A DNA stretch of 8,931 bases from an uncultured Granulosicoccaceae bacterium (GTDB taxonomy: Bacteria; Pseudomonadota; Gammaproteobacteria; CALCKW01). The notes below the pieces were generated by a model. That model ran no database searches, was not told the DNA's origin, and saw only the letters and a list, made by a program, of their open reading frames with translations. Shown piece after piece: positions 1 through 7,822 of the stretch (positions within the stretch are counted from its first letter, which is position 1; every line of letters begins with the position of its first letter). The DNA is taken from NCBI GenBank assembly GCA_937941555.1, contig CALDHJ010000584.1, positions 1-8,931 on the forward strand, in the 5' to 3' direction. The position numbers and the translations under genes are program-made.

Positions 1-1781
1 AACCGGCCAAACGGCAGGCGGTGACCAACCCTGCAAAAACCCTCTACGCGGTCAAGCGACTGATCGGCCGGCGTTTCGAGGACAAGGAAGTCCAGAAAGA
101 CATCAAGTTGGTGCCTTACACCATCTCCAAGGCCGACAACGGCGACGCCTGGGTCGAGGTAGATGGCAACCGCATGGCGCCCCCCGAGGTGTCGGCGCGG
201 GTTCTCATGAAAATGAAGAAGACCGCCGAAGACTACCTTGGCGAGGCAGTGACCGAAGCGGTCATCACGGTCCCGGCCTACTTCAACGACAGCCAGCGCC
301 AGGCGACCAAGGATGCCGGCAAGATCGCAGGCCTTGAGGTCAAGCGGATCATCAACGAGCCGACGGCAGCGGCGCTCGCCTACGGCATGGACAAGAATTC
401 CGGCGACAGCAAGATCGTTGTGTACGACCTCGGCGGCGGGACCTTCGACGTCTCGGTCATCGAGATCGCCGAAATCGACGGCGAGAAGCAGTTCGAAGTG
501 CTCTCGACCAACGGCAACACCTTCCTCGGTGGTGAGGATTTCGACAACCGACTGATCGACTACCTGGTCGAGGAGTTCAAGAAAGACCAGGGCTTCGACC
601 TGCGCGGTGATCCGCTCGCCATGCAGCGCCTCAAGGAAGGGGCCGAGAAGGCGAAGATCGAGTTGTCTTCCGGTCAACAGACGGACGTCAATCTGCCCTA
701 CATCACGGCCGATCAGTCTGGCCCCAAGCACCTCAACATCAAGATCACCCGCGCGAAGTTCGAGTCGCTCGTGGAAGACCTCGTGCAGGGCACGATCGAT
801 CCGTGCCGCACGGCACTCAAGGACGCCGGCATCAAGTCGTCCGAGATCACCGACGTGATCATGGTTGGTGGCCAGACGCGTATGCCGATGGTGCAGGATG
901 TAGTGAAGGATTTCTTCGGCCAGGAGCCGCGCCGGGATGTGAACCCGGACGAAGCGGTCGCGCTCGGCGCAGCTATTCAGGGCGGTGTGCTCGGTGGTGA
1001 GGTCAAGGACGTGCTGTTGCTCGATGTAACACCGCTGTCACTCGGAATTGAGACGCTCGGTGGCGTGATGACCAAGCTGATCGAGAAGAACACCACAATC
1101 CCGACGAAAGCGCAGCAGGTCTTCTCTACCGCCGACGACAACCAGAGCGCGGTCACCGTGCACGTGTTGCAGGGCGAGCGTGAACTCGCGCAGGGCAACA
1201 AGTCGCTCGGCAAGTTCGACCTGACCGACATTCCGCCGGCGCAGCGCGGCGTGCCGCAGATCGAGGTCGCTTTCGACATCGACGCCAACGGCATCCTCAA
1301 CGTGTCGGCGAAAGACAAGGCGACTGGCAAGGAACAGTCGATCGTGATCAAGGCATCTTCCGGTCTCTCGGACGACGAAATCGACAAGATGGTGCGTGAT
1401 GCCGAGTTGCACGCCGACGAAGACCGCAAGCTGCGGGAAATGGTCGAACTGCGCAATCAGGCTGAGAACCTCATCCACGGCACCGAGAAATCGCTCGAGA
1501 CGCTGGGCGAGCAGGCAAGCGACGCCGAGAAGGCCGACGTCAAGAGCAAGATCGACGCACTGCGCGGCACGCTTGACGGCGACGACAAAGAGGCGGTTAC
1601 GGCGGCCATGGAAGCCCTGTCGGCTTCAGCAAGCGAGCTGGCGCAGCGTGCATATGCGGCTTCAGCCGGTGGGGCTGAAGGCGCCGAGGGCGTTGACGCC
1701 AACGCATCTGCTGATGCGGCGGACGACGCCGTTGATGCCGAGTTTGAAGAAGTCAAAGACGACGACAACAAACCCGCGTAG
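1..1781 (+). CDS. dnaK: Molecular chaperone DnaK (Hsp70), 5'-truncated by window edge
   Basis: DnaK is the cytoplasmic Hsp70 ATPase that binds exposed hydrophobic peptide segments and works with DnaJ and GrpE in folding and heat-shock control. The reading frame is open from base 1. The GTG at 21 is an internal valine, because the codons before it read PAKRQA, matching the DnaK stretch [11 protein letters not shown]. By comparison with E. coli DnaK from memory, about 52 N-terminal residues are missing, including the first phosphate loop. Counting the GTG codon as residue 1, the ATPase domain shows [10 protein letters not shown] (81-90), [12 protein letters not shown] (111-122), the phosphate-2 loop YDLGGGTFD (135-143, its Thr matching E. 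coli T199) and VGGQTRMP. Next come the interdomain linker ([13 protein letters not shown]), the peptide-binding domain, a helical lid, an Ala/Asp-rich tail and the family C-terminal DAEFEEVK motif. The inferred full length of about 640 residues is normal. dnaJ follows after 74 bp that contain a probable terminator. The heat-shock promoter would lie outside the window. Confidence 0.98.
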   Translation, partial: PAKRQAVTNPAKTLYAVKRLIGRRFEDKEVQKDIKLVPYTISKADNGDAWVEVDGNRMAPPEVSARVLMKMKKTAEDYLGEAVTEAVITVPAYFNDSQRQATKDAGKIAGLEVKRIINEPTAAALAYGMDKNSGDSKIVVYDLGGGTFDVSVIEIAEIDGEKQFEVLSTNGNTFLGGEDFDNRLIDYLVEEFKKDQGFDLRGDPLAMQRLKEGAEKAKIELSSGQQTDVNLPYITADQSGPKHLNIKITRAKFESLVEDLVQGTIDPCRTALKDAGIKSSEITDVIMVGGQTRMPMVQDVVKDFFGQEPRRDVNPDEAVALGAAIQGGVLGGEVKDVLLLDVTPLSLGIETLGGVMTKLIEKNTTIPTKAQQVFSTADDNQSAVTVHVLQGERELAQGNKSLGKFDLTDIPPAQRGVPQIEVAFDIDANGILNVSAKDKATGKEQSIVIKASSGLSDDEIDKMVRDAELHADEDRKLREMVELRNQAENLIHGTEKSLETLGEQASDAEKADVKSKIDALRGTLDGDDKEAVTAAMEALSASASELAQRAYAASAGGAEGAEGVDANASADAADDAVDAEFEEVKDDDNKPA

Positions 1782-1801
1782 GCTCTCGCAGTCGCACATC
1801 C

Positions 1802-1840
1802 AAGCCGGGGCTGCATGACGCCGCCCCGGTTTTTCTGTTT
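1802..1840 (+). terminator. Probable intrinsic terminator or attenuator between dnaK and dnaJ
   Basis: A perfect 7-bp G+C-rich stem, CCGGGGC (1805-1811) with GCCCCGG (1823-1829), encloses an 11-nt loop. Three weaker pairs at the base (1802-1804 with 1830-1832) can extend it. A T-rich run follows directly at 1830-1841 (five T, then CTG, then four T). It begins 20 bp after the dnaK stop and ends shortly before the dnaJ start. This has the architecture of a Rho-independent terminator. Its place inside a conserved operon suggests partial termination, which would make DnaK more abundant than DnaJ; that role is inference. Confidence 0.78.
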
Positions 1841-1843
1841 TAC

Positions 1844-1849
1844 AGGTAG
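1844..1849 (+). promoter_or_regulatory. Weak Shine-Dalgarno candidate for dnaJ
   Basis: AGGTAG lies upstream of the dnaJ ATG at 1856, with the AGG core (1844-1846) ending 9 nt before the start codon. It matches the 16S anti-Shine-Dalgarno only partly. It supports the ATG at 1856, which is also where the J-domain homology begins. Confidence 0.5.
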
Positions 1850-1855
1850 TCAGAC

Positions 1856-2980
1856 ATGTCAAAACGCGATTATTACGAGGTCCTCGGTGTCGCCAAGGGA
1901 AGCGACGAGGCCACGCTGAAGAAAGCGTATCGCCGACTGGCAATGAAATACCACCCGGATCGCAACGCTGGAGACGATTCGGCTGAAGCCAAGTTCAAGG
2001 AAGCGAAAGAAGCCTGGGATATCCTGGGTGACGAGCGCAAACGCGCCGTCTACGATCAATACGGCCACGCCGGCCTGGAAGGCGGCATGGGCGGCGGCGG
2101 TGGCGCCGGCGGATTCAACGGCGACTTCGGCGACATATTCGGTGACGTGTTCGGCGATATTTTCGGCCAGCGCGGCGGCGGTCGTGGATCACGTGCCTCG
2201 CGTGGATCGGACCTGCAATACAACCTTGACGTGTCGCTTGAAGACGCGGTGCGCGGCACGGAAGTCAAGATTCAGGTCCCAACGCTCATCGATTGCGACA
2301 CCTGCGAGGGCAGCGGTGCCAAGCCCGGCACAACGCCGAGCACCTGTGGCACCTGCAACGGCATGGGTCAGGTGCGTATGCAGCAGGGTTTTTTCTCCGT
2401 ACAGCAGACCTGCCCGAATTGCCGTGGCGAAGGGCGGGTGGTCAAGGACCCCTGCAACGACTGCAACGGCCGCGGCAAGAACCAGGAAAACAAGACACTC
2501 TCGATCAAGATACCGGCCGGTGTCGACACCGGTGATCGGATTCGCTTGAGCGGTGAGGGTGAGCCCGGCGATCGCGGCGGCCCGACAGGTGACCTCTATG
2601 TGCAGATCCGCGTATTGCAACACGAGATTTTCGAGCGCGACGGGGCCAATCTGCTCTGCAACGTGCCGATCAACATGATCACAGCCTCGCTCGGCGGCGA
2701 GCTCGAAGTGCCAACACTCGACGGTCGGGTCAAGCTCAAGATTCCCGCGGGAACTCAGAACGGCAAGCTGTTTCGCTTGCGCGGCAAAGGCGTCAAGCCG
2801 GTGCGCGGCGGGGCTGTGGGCGACCTGATGTGTGAAATTCGAGTCGAGACGCCGGTCAACCTGAACGCTGAGCAGAAAGAGCTTCTCCAGCGCCTCGGGG
2901 AATCCCTGCACGGCGACAAGCACAGCCCGGAACACAGCGGCTGGATCGATTCGGTCAAATCCTTTTTCGAGCGCAGCTGA
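1856..2980 (+). CDS. dnaJ: Chaperone protein DnaJ (Hsp40, type I)
   Basis: DnaJ is the co-chaperone that delivers unfolded clients to DnaK and stimulates its ATPase. The 374-residue product has the full type I layout. The J-domain occupies residues 1-70 with the essential HPD tripeptide at 33-35. A Gly/Phe-rich region follows at about 75-118, with repeated FGD(I/V) units. The zinc-binding cysteine-rich domain has four CxxCxGxG repeats: C147-C150, C164-C167, C186-C189 and C200-C203, all intact. The C-terminal client-binding domains fill the rest. Length is close to the usual 370-380 residues. The ATG at 1856 is chosen because [11 protein letters not shown] is the standard DnaJ N-terminus. The gene lies 74 bp after dnaK behind a terminator-like hairpin, and tcdA starts 9 bp after its stop. 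It is probably expressed from the upstream dnaK heat-shock promoter by readthrough. Nothing in the protein looks degraded. Confidence 0.98.
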   Translation: MSKRDYYEVLGVAKGSDEATLKKAYRRLAMKYHPDRNAGDDSAEAKFKEAKEAWDILGDERKRAVYDQYGHAGLEGGMGGGGGAGGFNGDFGDIFGDVFGDIFGQRGGGRGSRASRGSDLQYNLDVSLEDAVRGTEVKIQVPTLIDCDTCEGSGAKPGTTPSTCGTCNGMGQVRMQQGFFSVQQTCPNCRGEGRVVKDPCNDCNGRGKNQENKTLSIKIPAGVDTGDRIRLSGEGEPGDRGGPTGDLYVQIRVLQHEIFERDGANLLCNVPINMITASLGGELEVPTLDGRVKLKIPAGTQNGKLFRLRGKGVKPVRGGAVGDLMCEIRVETPVNLNAEQKELLQRLGESLHGDKHSPEHSGWIDSVKSFFERS

Positions 2981-2989
2981 GTCCAACCC

Positions 2990-3778
2990 GTGTCAGACCC
3001 GGATTGGCAGGCGCGTTTTGGCGGCATCGAACGCCTCTACGGGCTCGATGCGGCAGCGCGCATTCGCCGTTCCAGTGTCTGTGTCGTGGGGCTCGGTGGC
3101 GTCGGTTCCTGGGCTGCCGAAGCGCTTGTGCGAACCGGCGTTGGCGCGATCCGCGTGGTCGACCTCGACGATATCTGTATCAGCAACACCAATCGGCAGT
3201 CGCACGCGCTTGATGGCCAGGTGGGGCAGTTCAAGGCCGAGGCGTTGGCGGCGCGCTTGCGCCTCATCAACCCGGACTGCGTTGTCGAAGCGGTAGTGGA
3301 TTTCGCCACCGGTGATAACCTCGAGCAGGTGCTGCAGGCGCCACTCGACGGCGTGCTCGATTGCATCGACAGCGTGCACGCAAAGACGGACCTGCTCAAT
3401 TGGTGCCGCCGACAGAAGCTGATGCTGGTATCCACCGGCGGCGCCGGTGGGCGGACCGACCCGACCCGTTTGCACATTGCCGATCTGAATACGGTGCGCG
3501 GTGACGCGCTCGCCGCGCGGGTGCGATCCCGGCTTCGGCACCGCTACGGATACAGTCGAAACCCCAAACGGCGCTACGGCATTCCCACGGTCTACTCAGA
3601 CGAACCCGTGCGCCACCCGCACCCCGATGGCAGTGTGCAGCAACACCGCCGGCGTGATGCCTCACCCGGCAGGCTCGACTGTGCGTCCGGCTTTGGTGCC
3701 TCGACCATGGTCACCGCGAGTTTCGGCATGGCAGCGGCAGCCGAGTTGGTGCGGCGTCTGGCGCGAACTGACCACTGA
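2990..3778 (+). CDS. tcdA: tRNA threonylcarbamoyladenosine dehydratase TcdA (CsdL/YgdL, ThiF/E1-like)
   Basis: TcdA uses ATP to cyclise t6A at position 37 of ANN-decoding tRNAs to the oxazolone form ct6A. In E. coli it works with the CsdA-CsdE sulfur relay. The 262-residue product aligns along its length with E. coli TcdA as I recall it. It shows the nucleotide-binding loop GLGGVGSWAAEAL (34-46), the acidic end of the next strand (VVDLDD, 57-61), NTNRQ with the Arg at 69, Lys82, CIDSVHAK (125-132), STGGAGG (148-154) and DCASGFGA (230-237). C231 of that last motif corresponds by my count to E. coli Cys234. The start is GTG at 2990, giving MSDPDWQARFGG, the family N-terminus; there is no clear Shine-Dalgarno, and coupling to the dnaJ stop 9 bp upstream is likely. 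Residues 217-227 are unusually Gln/Arg-rich where another frame reads better, so local compensating indels are possible. The broader family includes MoeB and ThiF, but the match to TcdA is clearly better. Confidence 0.93.
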   Translation: MSDPDWQARFGGIERLYGLDAAARIRRSSVCVVGLGGVGSWAAEALVRTGVGAIRVVDLDDICISNTNRQSHALDGQVGQFKAEALAARLRLINPDCVVEAVVDFATGDNLEQVLQAPLDGVLDCIDSVHAKTDLLNWCRRQKLMLVSTGGAGGRTDPTRLHIADLNTVRGDALAARVRSRLRHRYGYSRNPKRRYGIPTVYSDEPVRHPHPDGSVQQHRRRDASPGRLDCASGFGASTMVTASFGMAAAAELVRRLARTDH

Positions 3779-3846
3779 CAAGAACCAGGCTTGGCATCGA
3801 GCGAAAGGCGTGTGCGTGGAAATTTCCAACAGTGATAGCGTTGGTG
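3779..3846. other. Short convergent intergenic region between tcdA and mce
   Basis: This 68-bp gap separates the ends of the two opposing gene blocks. It holds a perfect 12-bp palindrome, TGGAAATTTCCA (3817-3828). Overlapping it is a 5-bp inverted repeat, CCAAC (3826-3830) with GTTGG (3840-3844), separated by 9 nt. Read on the minus strand, the latter forms a hairpin just after the mce stop followed by AAATTT. That is too short and too poor in T to call an intrinsic terminator with confidence. Confidence 0.4.
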
Positions 3847-4251
3847 TCAAACCTGCTCAAGTTCGACCAGCGTGCCGCTGAAGTCCGAGGGGTGCAGGAA
3901 CAATACAGGTTTGCCGTGAGCGCCGATTTTGGGCTCCCCGTCACCAAGCACGCGTGCGCCAGTGGCGATCAGGGTATCGCGCGCGGTGATGATGTCGTCG
4001 ACCTCGTAGCACAGGTGGTGCATGCCGCCGCGCGGGTTCTTGTCGAGAAAGCCCTGAATCGGTGAAGCCTCACCCAACGGGTGCAGCAATTCGATTTTGG
4101 TGTTCGGCAGGGTGATGAAGACCACCGTGACCCCGTGCTCGGGCAGCGCCTCGGGCGCGGAGACAGTGGCACCGAGTTGATCGCGGTAGGTTGCCGTTGC
4201 GGCGTCGAGGTCCGGCACCGCGATGGCGACGTGGTTGAGCCGGCCGATCAT
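3847..4251 (-). CDS. mce: Methylmalonyl-CoA epimerase (VOC superfamily)
   Basis: This enzyme interconverts the (S) and (R) epimers of methylmalonyl-CoA, so that the carboxylase product can enter methylmalonyl-CoA mutase. The 134-residue protein is a compact two-module vicinal-oxygen-chelate protein of the size usual for bacterial epimerases. Family features are the N-terminal NHVAIAVPDLDAA with likely metal ligand H7, the NTKIELLHPLGE segment (50-61), GGMHHLCYEVDDI (75-87) supplying a second His ligand at 78 or 79, and the C-terminal HPSDFSGTLVELEQ ending with likely ligand E130. These match the ligand positions of Propionibacterium and human epimerases as I recall them. The ATG overlaps the pccA stop in an ATGA, so translational coupling is likely. 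Other VOC enzymes, such as glyoxalase I, share the fold. The sequence and the position next to propionyl-CoA carboxylase genes together make the epimerase call strong. Confidence 0.94.
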   Translation of the reverse strand: MIGRLNHVAIAVPDLDAATATYRDQLGATVSAPEALPEHGVTVVFITLPNTKIELLHPLGEASPIQGFLDKNPRGGMHHLCYEVDDIITARDTLIATGARVLGDGEPKIGAHGKPVLFLHPSDFSGTLVELEQV

Positions 4252-6251
4252 GCGTCCGTGTCCTCGAACTCGATGATGACCTGGTCGACATCCAGGCTTT
4301 CACCAGCTTGTGCCGCGACCCGCTTGACGGTGCCGTCACGCTCTGCAAGCAGCACATTTTCCATTTTCATGGCTTCGACCACGGCGAGTTCCTGACCGGC
4401 CTTGACGGCGTCACCCTCGTTGACCGACACGCGGACCAGCAGGCCCGGCATCGGCGAGAGCAGGAACGCGCTCATGTCGGCGTCGATCTGTTCGGGCATG
4501 AAGCCGACGAGTTCGGCGAGGTGTCCGGGGTAGAGGCTCCAGGTATCGATCCGGCCGTCGCAGGTTATTTGCCAGGTCTGACCAAGCCGGTTGACCTGAA
4601 GCGTTTTGGTCTCGCCGTCGATCTCGGCGTGCAGGCGAATCTGGCCCGGTTGCCAATCCCAGACACCGCTGAGGTCTGCGTTGTCGGTGGTCACGCGCAA
4701 GCCATCGGTATGACGCGACACGCGCACCGGCGAAATGTTGCCGTCCTGTTGGATGCAATAGTCACGGGCGTCGGGCAGCGCCACGTCGCGCAAGCGGCCA
4801 CTGAGTTGCGCGTTCAGATCGTCTTCCATCGACTGACAACAGGCCGCTGCCGCGAGCGACAAGGCGGGGTTGCCCGGCACGTTGCGGCTATTGAAGCCGT
4901 CAGGGTAATGCTGGTCGATGAAGCCGGTGTGGATCTCGCCGCTCTTGAAGTCGGGGTGGTCGAGCAGCGCCGTGAGGAAGGGGATGTTGTGTTGCACACC
5001 GCGGATGACGTAGTTGTCGAGTGCGGTGCGCATGGCCGCCGTCGCGCTGGCGCGGTCGGGGCCCCAGGTCACGAGCTTGGCGATCATCGGGTCGTAGAAC
5101 ATCGAGATGTCCGACCCGGCCATGACGCCGGTGTCGACGCGCACCGAGTCGCTTTCGGTCGGGGGTTGGTAGTGCGACAGACGGCCAGTCGACGGCATGA
5201 AGTTGCGGTCGGGGTCTTCGGCGTAGACGCGGCATTCCAGTGACCAGCCGTCGAGTGCGATGTCGTCCTGCGCCATCGCGAGGGTCTCACCGGCCGCCAC
5301 GCGGATCATCTGCTCGACGAGGTCGAGTCCGGTGATCATCTCGGTGACCGGGTGCTCGACCTGCAGGCGGGTGTTCATCTCAAGAAAGTAGAACTGGCGG
5401 TTGACGTCGACGATGAATTCGACCGTCCCGGCCGAGCGGTAGTCCACAGCCTTTGCCAGCGCCACGGCCTGTTCGCCCATCGCGCGGCGGGTGTCGGCGT
5501 CGAGAAACGGCGAGGGCGCCTCTTCGATGACTTTCTGGTGGCGGCGTTGGATCGAACACTCGCGCTCTTGCAGGTAGAGCGTATTGCCGTGAGTGTCAGC
5601 CAGGACTTGTATTTCGATGTGACGCGGTTGTTCGATGTACTTCTCGATGAAGACGCGGTCGTCGCCGAAGGCGTTGCGGGCCTCGTTCTGGGCGCTGTTG
5701 AAGCCGTCAATGACGTCGTCGAGGGTCCACGCGATGCGCATGCCCTTGCCGCCGCCGCCCGCAGATGCCTTGAGCATCACCGGGCAGCCGATGGTTTCGG
5801 CGAGTGTGCGGGCTTCCTGGGCCGAGGACAGGGCGTCCGGGTGGCCAGGGACAGTGCTGACGCCCGCAGACTGTGCGAGCTTCTTCGACTCGATCTTGTC
5901 GCCCATCACGGCGATGGCGTGGGTGCCCGGCCCGATGAAGGTGACACCGGCCGCCTCGAGCGCGTTGGCAAATTCGCTGTTCTCGGAGAGAAAGCCGAAG
6001 CCCGGGTGCACGGCTTCGGCGCCGGTTTGTTTGATGGCCTCGAGGATACGGTCGATGCGCAGGTAGCTCTCGGTGCTTGCGGATCCGCCGACTGCAACGG
6101 CCTCATCACACATCTGGACGTGCAGACTGTCGCGATCGGCCTCTGAGTAGATGGCGACCGTGCTGATGCCAAGCGCCTTGCAGGTTCGTGCGATACGACA
6201 GGCAATCTCGCCACGGTTGGCAATGAGGATCTTGTTAAAAAGCTGGGTCAT
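4248..6251 (-). CDS. pccA: Propionyl-CoA carboxylase alpha subunit (biotin carboxylase + biotin carrier)
   Basis: The alpha subunit carboxylates its own biotin using ATP and bicarbonate, then passes the carboxyl group to the beta subunit. The 667-residue protein begins with the biotin carboxylase domain: KILIANRGEIACRI (7-20), K119, the ATP-grasp loop GGGGKGM (165-171), ERECSIQRRHQK (229-240), E278, EMNTRLQVEH (291-300) and R341 in ECRVYAEDP. A middle region (about 350-590) fits the holoenzyme-assembly domain of PCC alpha subunits. The carrier domain closes the protein, with LLSPMPG (597-603) and AMKM (627-630), where K629 should be biotinylated. The frame stays open 89 codons further upstream into pccB, but the start is placed at the ATG at 6251 because MTQLFNKILIANRGE is the family N-terminus and the upstream residues resemble nothing known. 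pccB ends 25 bp upstream and mce overlaps the 3' end by 4 nt. Methylcrotonyl-CoA or acetyl-CoA carboxylase alpha subunits are the alternatives. The PCC-type C-terminus and the neighbours favour propionyl-CoA. Confidence 0.95.
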   Translation of the reverse strand: MTQLFNKILIANRGEIACRIARTCKALGISTVAIYSEADRDSLHVQMCDEAVAVGGSASTESYLRIDRILEAIKQTGAEAVHPGFGFLSENSEFANALEAAGVTFIGPGTHAIAVMGDKIESKKLAQSAGVSTVPGHPDALSSAQEARTLAETIGCPVMLKASAGGGGKGMRIAWTLDDVIDGFNSAQNEARNAFGDDRVFIEKYIEQPRHIEIQVLADTHGNTLYLQERECSIQRRHQKVIEEAPSPFLDADTRRAMGEQAVALAKAVDYRSAGTVEFIVDVNRQFYFLEMNTRLQVEHPVTEMITGLDLVEQMIRVAAGETLAMAQDDIALDGWSLECRVYAEDPDRNFMPSTGRLSHYQPPTESDSVRVDTGVMAGSDISMFYDPMIAKLVTWGPDRASATAAMRTALDNYVIRGVQHNIPFLTALLDHPDFKSGEIHTGFIDQHYPDGFNSRNVPGNPALSLAAAACCQSMEDDLNAQLSGRLRDVALPDARDYCIQQDGNISPVRVSRHTDGLRVTTDNADLSGVWDWQPGQIRLHAEIDGETKTLQVNRLGQTWQITCDGRIDTWSLYPGHLAELVGFMPEQIDADMSAFLLSPMPGLLVRVSVNEGDAVKAGQELAVVEAMKMENVLLAERDGTVKRVAAQAGESLDVDQVIIEFEDTDA

Positions 6252-6276
6252 GTGCTGCGTGTCCGGGCGAGGGGTG

Positions 6277-7809
6277 TCAAAGCGGGATGTTGCCGTGTTT
6301 CTTCCACGGGTTGTCCAACTGCTTGTTGGCGAGCGACCGAAGGCCGTTGCAGATGCGCCGTCGCGTGTTTTCCGGCTGGATGACTTCGTCGATGAATCCC
6401 AGGCTGGCGGCCACGAAGGGGTTGGCGAACTTGTCCTTGTATTCGGCTTCGCGTGCCGCAATGGCGTCGGGGTCATCTTTGTCTTGTCTGAAGATGATCT
6501 CGACAGCGCCCTTGGCACCCATCACCGCGATCTCGGCCGACGGCCAGCTGTAATTGAGGTCGCCGCGCAGGTGTTTGGATGCCATGACGTCGTAGGCACC
6601 ACCATAGGCTTTGCGGGTGATCAGCGTGATTTTCGGGACCGTGGCCTCGGCGAAGGCGTACAACAGCTTCGCTCCGTGCTTGATGATGCCGCCGTATTCC
6701 TGTGATGTACCAGGCAGGAAGCCCGGCACGTCAACCAGCGTCACGAGCGGGATGTTGAAGGCATCGCAAAAGCGTACGAAGCGCGCGGCTTTCTTGCTCG
6801 AGTTGATGTCGAGGCAGCCCGCGAGCACGGTGGGCTGGTTGGCGACGATGCCGACAGGCGCTCCTTCGAAGCGGGCAAACCCGATGACGATATTCTTGGC
6901 GTATTCAGCCTGCACTTCAAAAAAGTCGCCGGCGTCGACAACGGCGTGGATCAGGTCCTTGATGTCGTAGGGCTGGTTCGGGTTGGCCGGCACCAGGGTG
7001 TTGAGGCTCGGTTCCGGGCGATCACTCGGATCGCTGCAGGGGCGGGTGGGTGCCTTCTCCCGGTTGTTGGCCGGCAGGAAACCGATCAGCTTGCGCAGCT
7101 GGAGCAGCGCGTCGATGTCGTTATCGAACGCAAAATCGGCAACACCCGAGACGCTGTTGTGGGTGTGGGCGCCACCGAGTTCTTCCTGGGTCACTTCTTC
7201 GTGCGTGACGGTCTTGACCACTTCTGGACCAGTGACAAACATGTAGGAGGTGTTCTTGACCATGCCGATGAAGTCGGTCATCGCCGGCGAATAGACCGCA
7301 CCCCCCGCGCAAGGCCCCATCACCATTGACAACTGTGGCACCACGCCCGAGGCGAGCACGTTGCGTTGGAATACGTCGGCGTAGCCCGCGAGCGACGCGA
7401 CGCCTTCCTGTATGCGTGCGCCACCTGAATCGTTGAGTCCGATGACCGGGACGCCCAGCTTCATCGCCGCATCCATGACCTTGCAGATCTTGCGTGCGTG
7501 CGCGGCTGACAGGGATCCGCCGTAGACCGTGAAGTCCTGGCTGAACACCAGCACTTGTCGGCCGTCGACGGTGCCGGAACCGGTGACCACACCGTCACCC
7601 GGTATCCGCTGAGAATCCATGCCGAAGTCGTGGCAGTCGTGTTCGACGAACATGTCCCACTCTTCAAAGGAGCCCGGGTCGAGCAGGACATCGAGGCGTT
7701 CGCGCGCGGTGAGCTTGCCACGCGCGTGTTGCTTGTCGATTCGGGCTTGGCCACCGCCCAGTCGGGCGGCGGCGCGTTTGGCGTGCAGGGTGTCGATCAC
7801 GGATGACAT
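6277..7809 (-). CDS. pccB: Propionyl-CoA carboxylase beta subunit (carboxyltransferase)
   Basis: The beta subunit transfers the carboxyl group from carboxybiotin to propionyl-CoA, giving (S)-methylmalonyl-CoA in an alpha6beta6 complex. The 510-residue protein shows both crotonase-like carboxyltransferase halves. The N-terminal half has [11 protein letters not shown] (127-137) and the oxyanion-hole stretch [15 protein letters not shown] (165-179). The C-terminal half has [20 protein letters not shown] (331-350), [16 protein letters not shown] (359-374) and [15 protein letters not shown] (399-413). It ends in KHGNIPL, close to the KHANIPL end I recall for human PCCB, and a linker with [10 protein letters not shown] (258-267) also matches the mitochondrial type. 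The length equals that of typical PccB. The ATG at 7809 is chosen because it begins [13 protein letters not shown] with normal PccB length; the frame stays open to 8073 but that part overlaps prpE in another frame. No strong Shine-Dalgarno is visible. prpE ends 13 bp upstream, consistent with one transcript. Confidence 0.97.
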   Translation of the reverse strand: MSSVIDTLHAKRAAARLGGGQARIDKQHARGKLTARERLDVLLDPGSFEEWDMFVEHDCHDFGMDSQRIPGDGVVTGSGTVDGRQVLVFSQDFTVYGGSLSAAHARKICKVMDAAMKLGVPVIGLNDSGGARIQEGVASLAGYADVFQRNVLASGVVPQLSMVMGPCAGGAVYSPAMTDFIGMVKNTSYMFVTGPEVVKTVTHEEVTQEELGGAHTHNSVSGVADFAFDNDIDALLQLRKLIGFLPANNREKAPTRPCSDPSDRPEPSLNTLVPANPNQPYDIKDLIHAVVDAGDFFEVQAEYAKNIVIGFARFEGAPVGIVANQPTVLAGCLDINSSKKAARFVRFCDAFNIPLVTLVDVPGFLPGTSQEYGGIIKHGAKLLYAFAEATVPKITLITRKAYGGAYDVMASKHLRGDLNYSWPSAEIAVMGAKGAVEIIFRQDKDDPDAIAAREAEYKDKFANPFVAASLGFIDEVIQPENTRRRICNGLRSLANKQLDNPWKKHGNIPL

Positions 7810-7822
7810 GAGTGGGGTTCCG

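Noticed and set aside
21..23. GTG as the start of dnaK
   Set aside because: The frame is open to base 1 and the upstream codons encode PAKRQA, which continues the DnaK alignment, so the codon is an internal valine.
2110..2172. Repeated FGD(I/V) units in dnaJ as a novel repeat
   Set aside because: Such repeats are normal in the Gly/Phe-rich linker of DnaJ; E. coli DnaJ has similar [12 protein letters not shown] units.
2189..2986. Long minus-strand open frame opposite dnaJ
   Set aside because: It lies wholly antisense to an intact, well-conserved dnaJ, and its translation resembles no family; high-G+C coding DNA often leaves such frames open.
3826..3844. CCAAC/GTTGG hairpin as a terminator for mce
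   Set aside because: The stem has only 5 pairs and a 9-nt loop, and it is followed by AAATTT instead of a T-run, so it falls short of a reliable intrinsic terminator.
4308..5243. Long plus-strand open frame opposite pccA, with a second at 5352-6146
   Set aside because: Both mirror pccA codons, are rich in Val, Asp, Gly and Arg as expected from antisense of G+C-rich genes, and show no domain or ribosome binding site.
6252..6518. In-frame open extension of pccA by 89 codons upstream into pccB
   Set aside because: The extra residues match no known domain, would overlap pccB by about 240 bp, and the biotin carboxylase family N-terminus begins exactly at the ATG at 6251.
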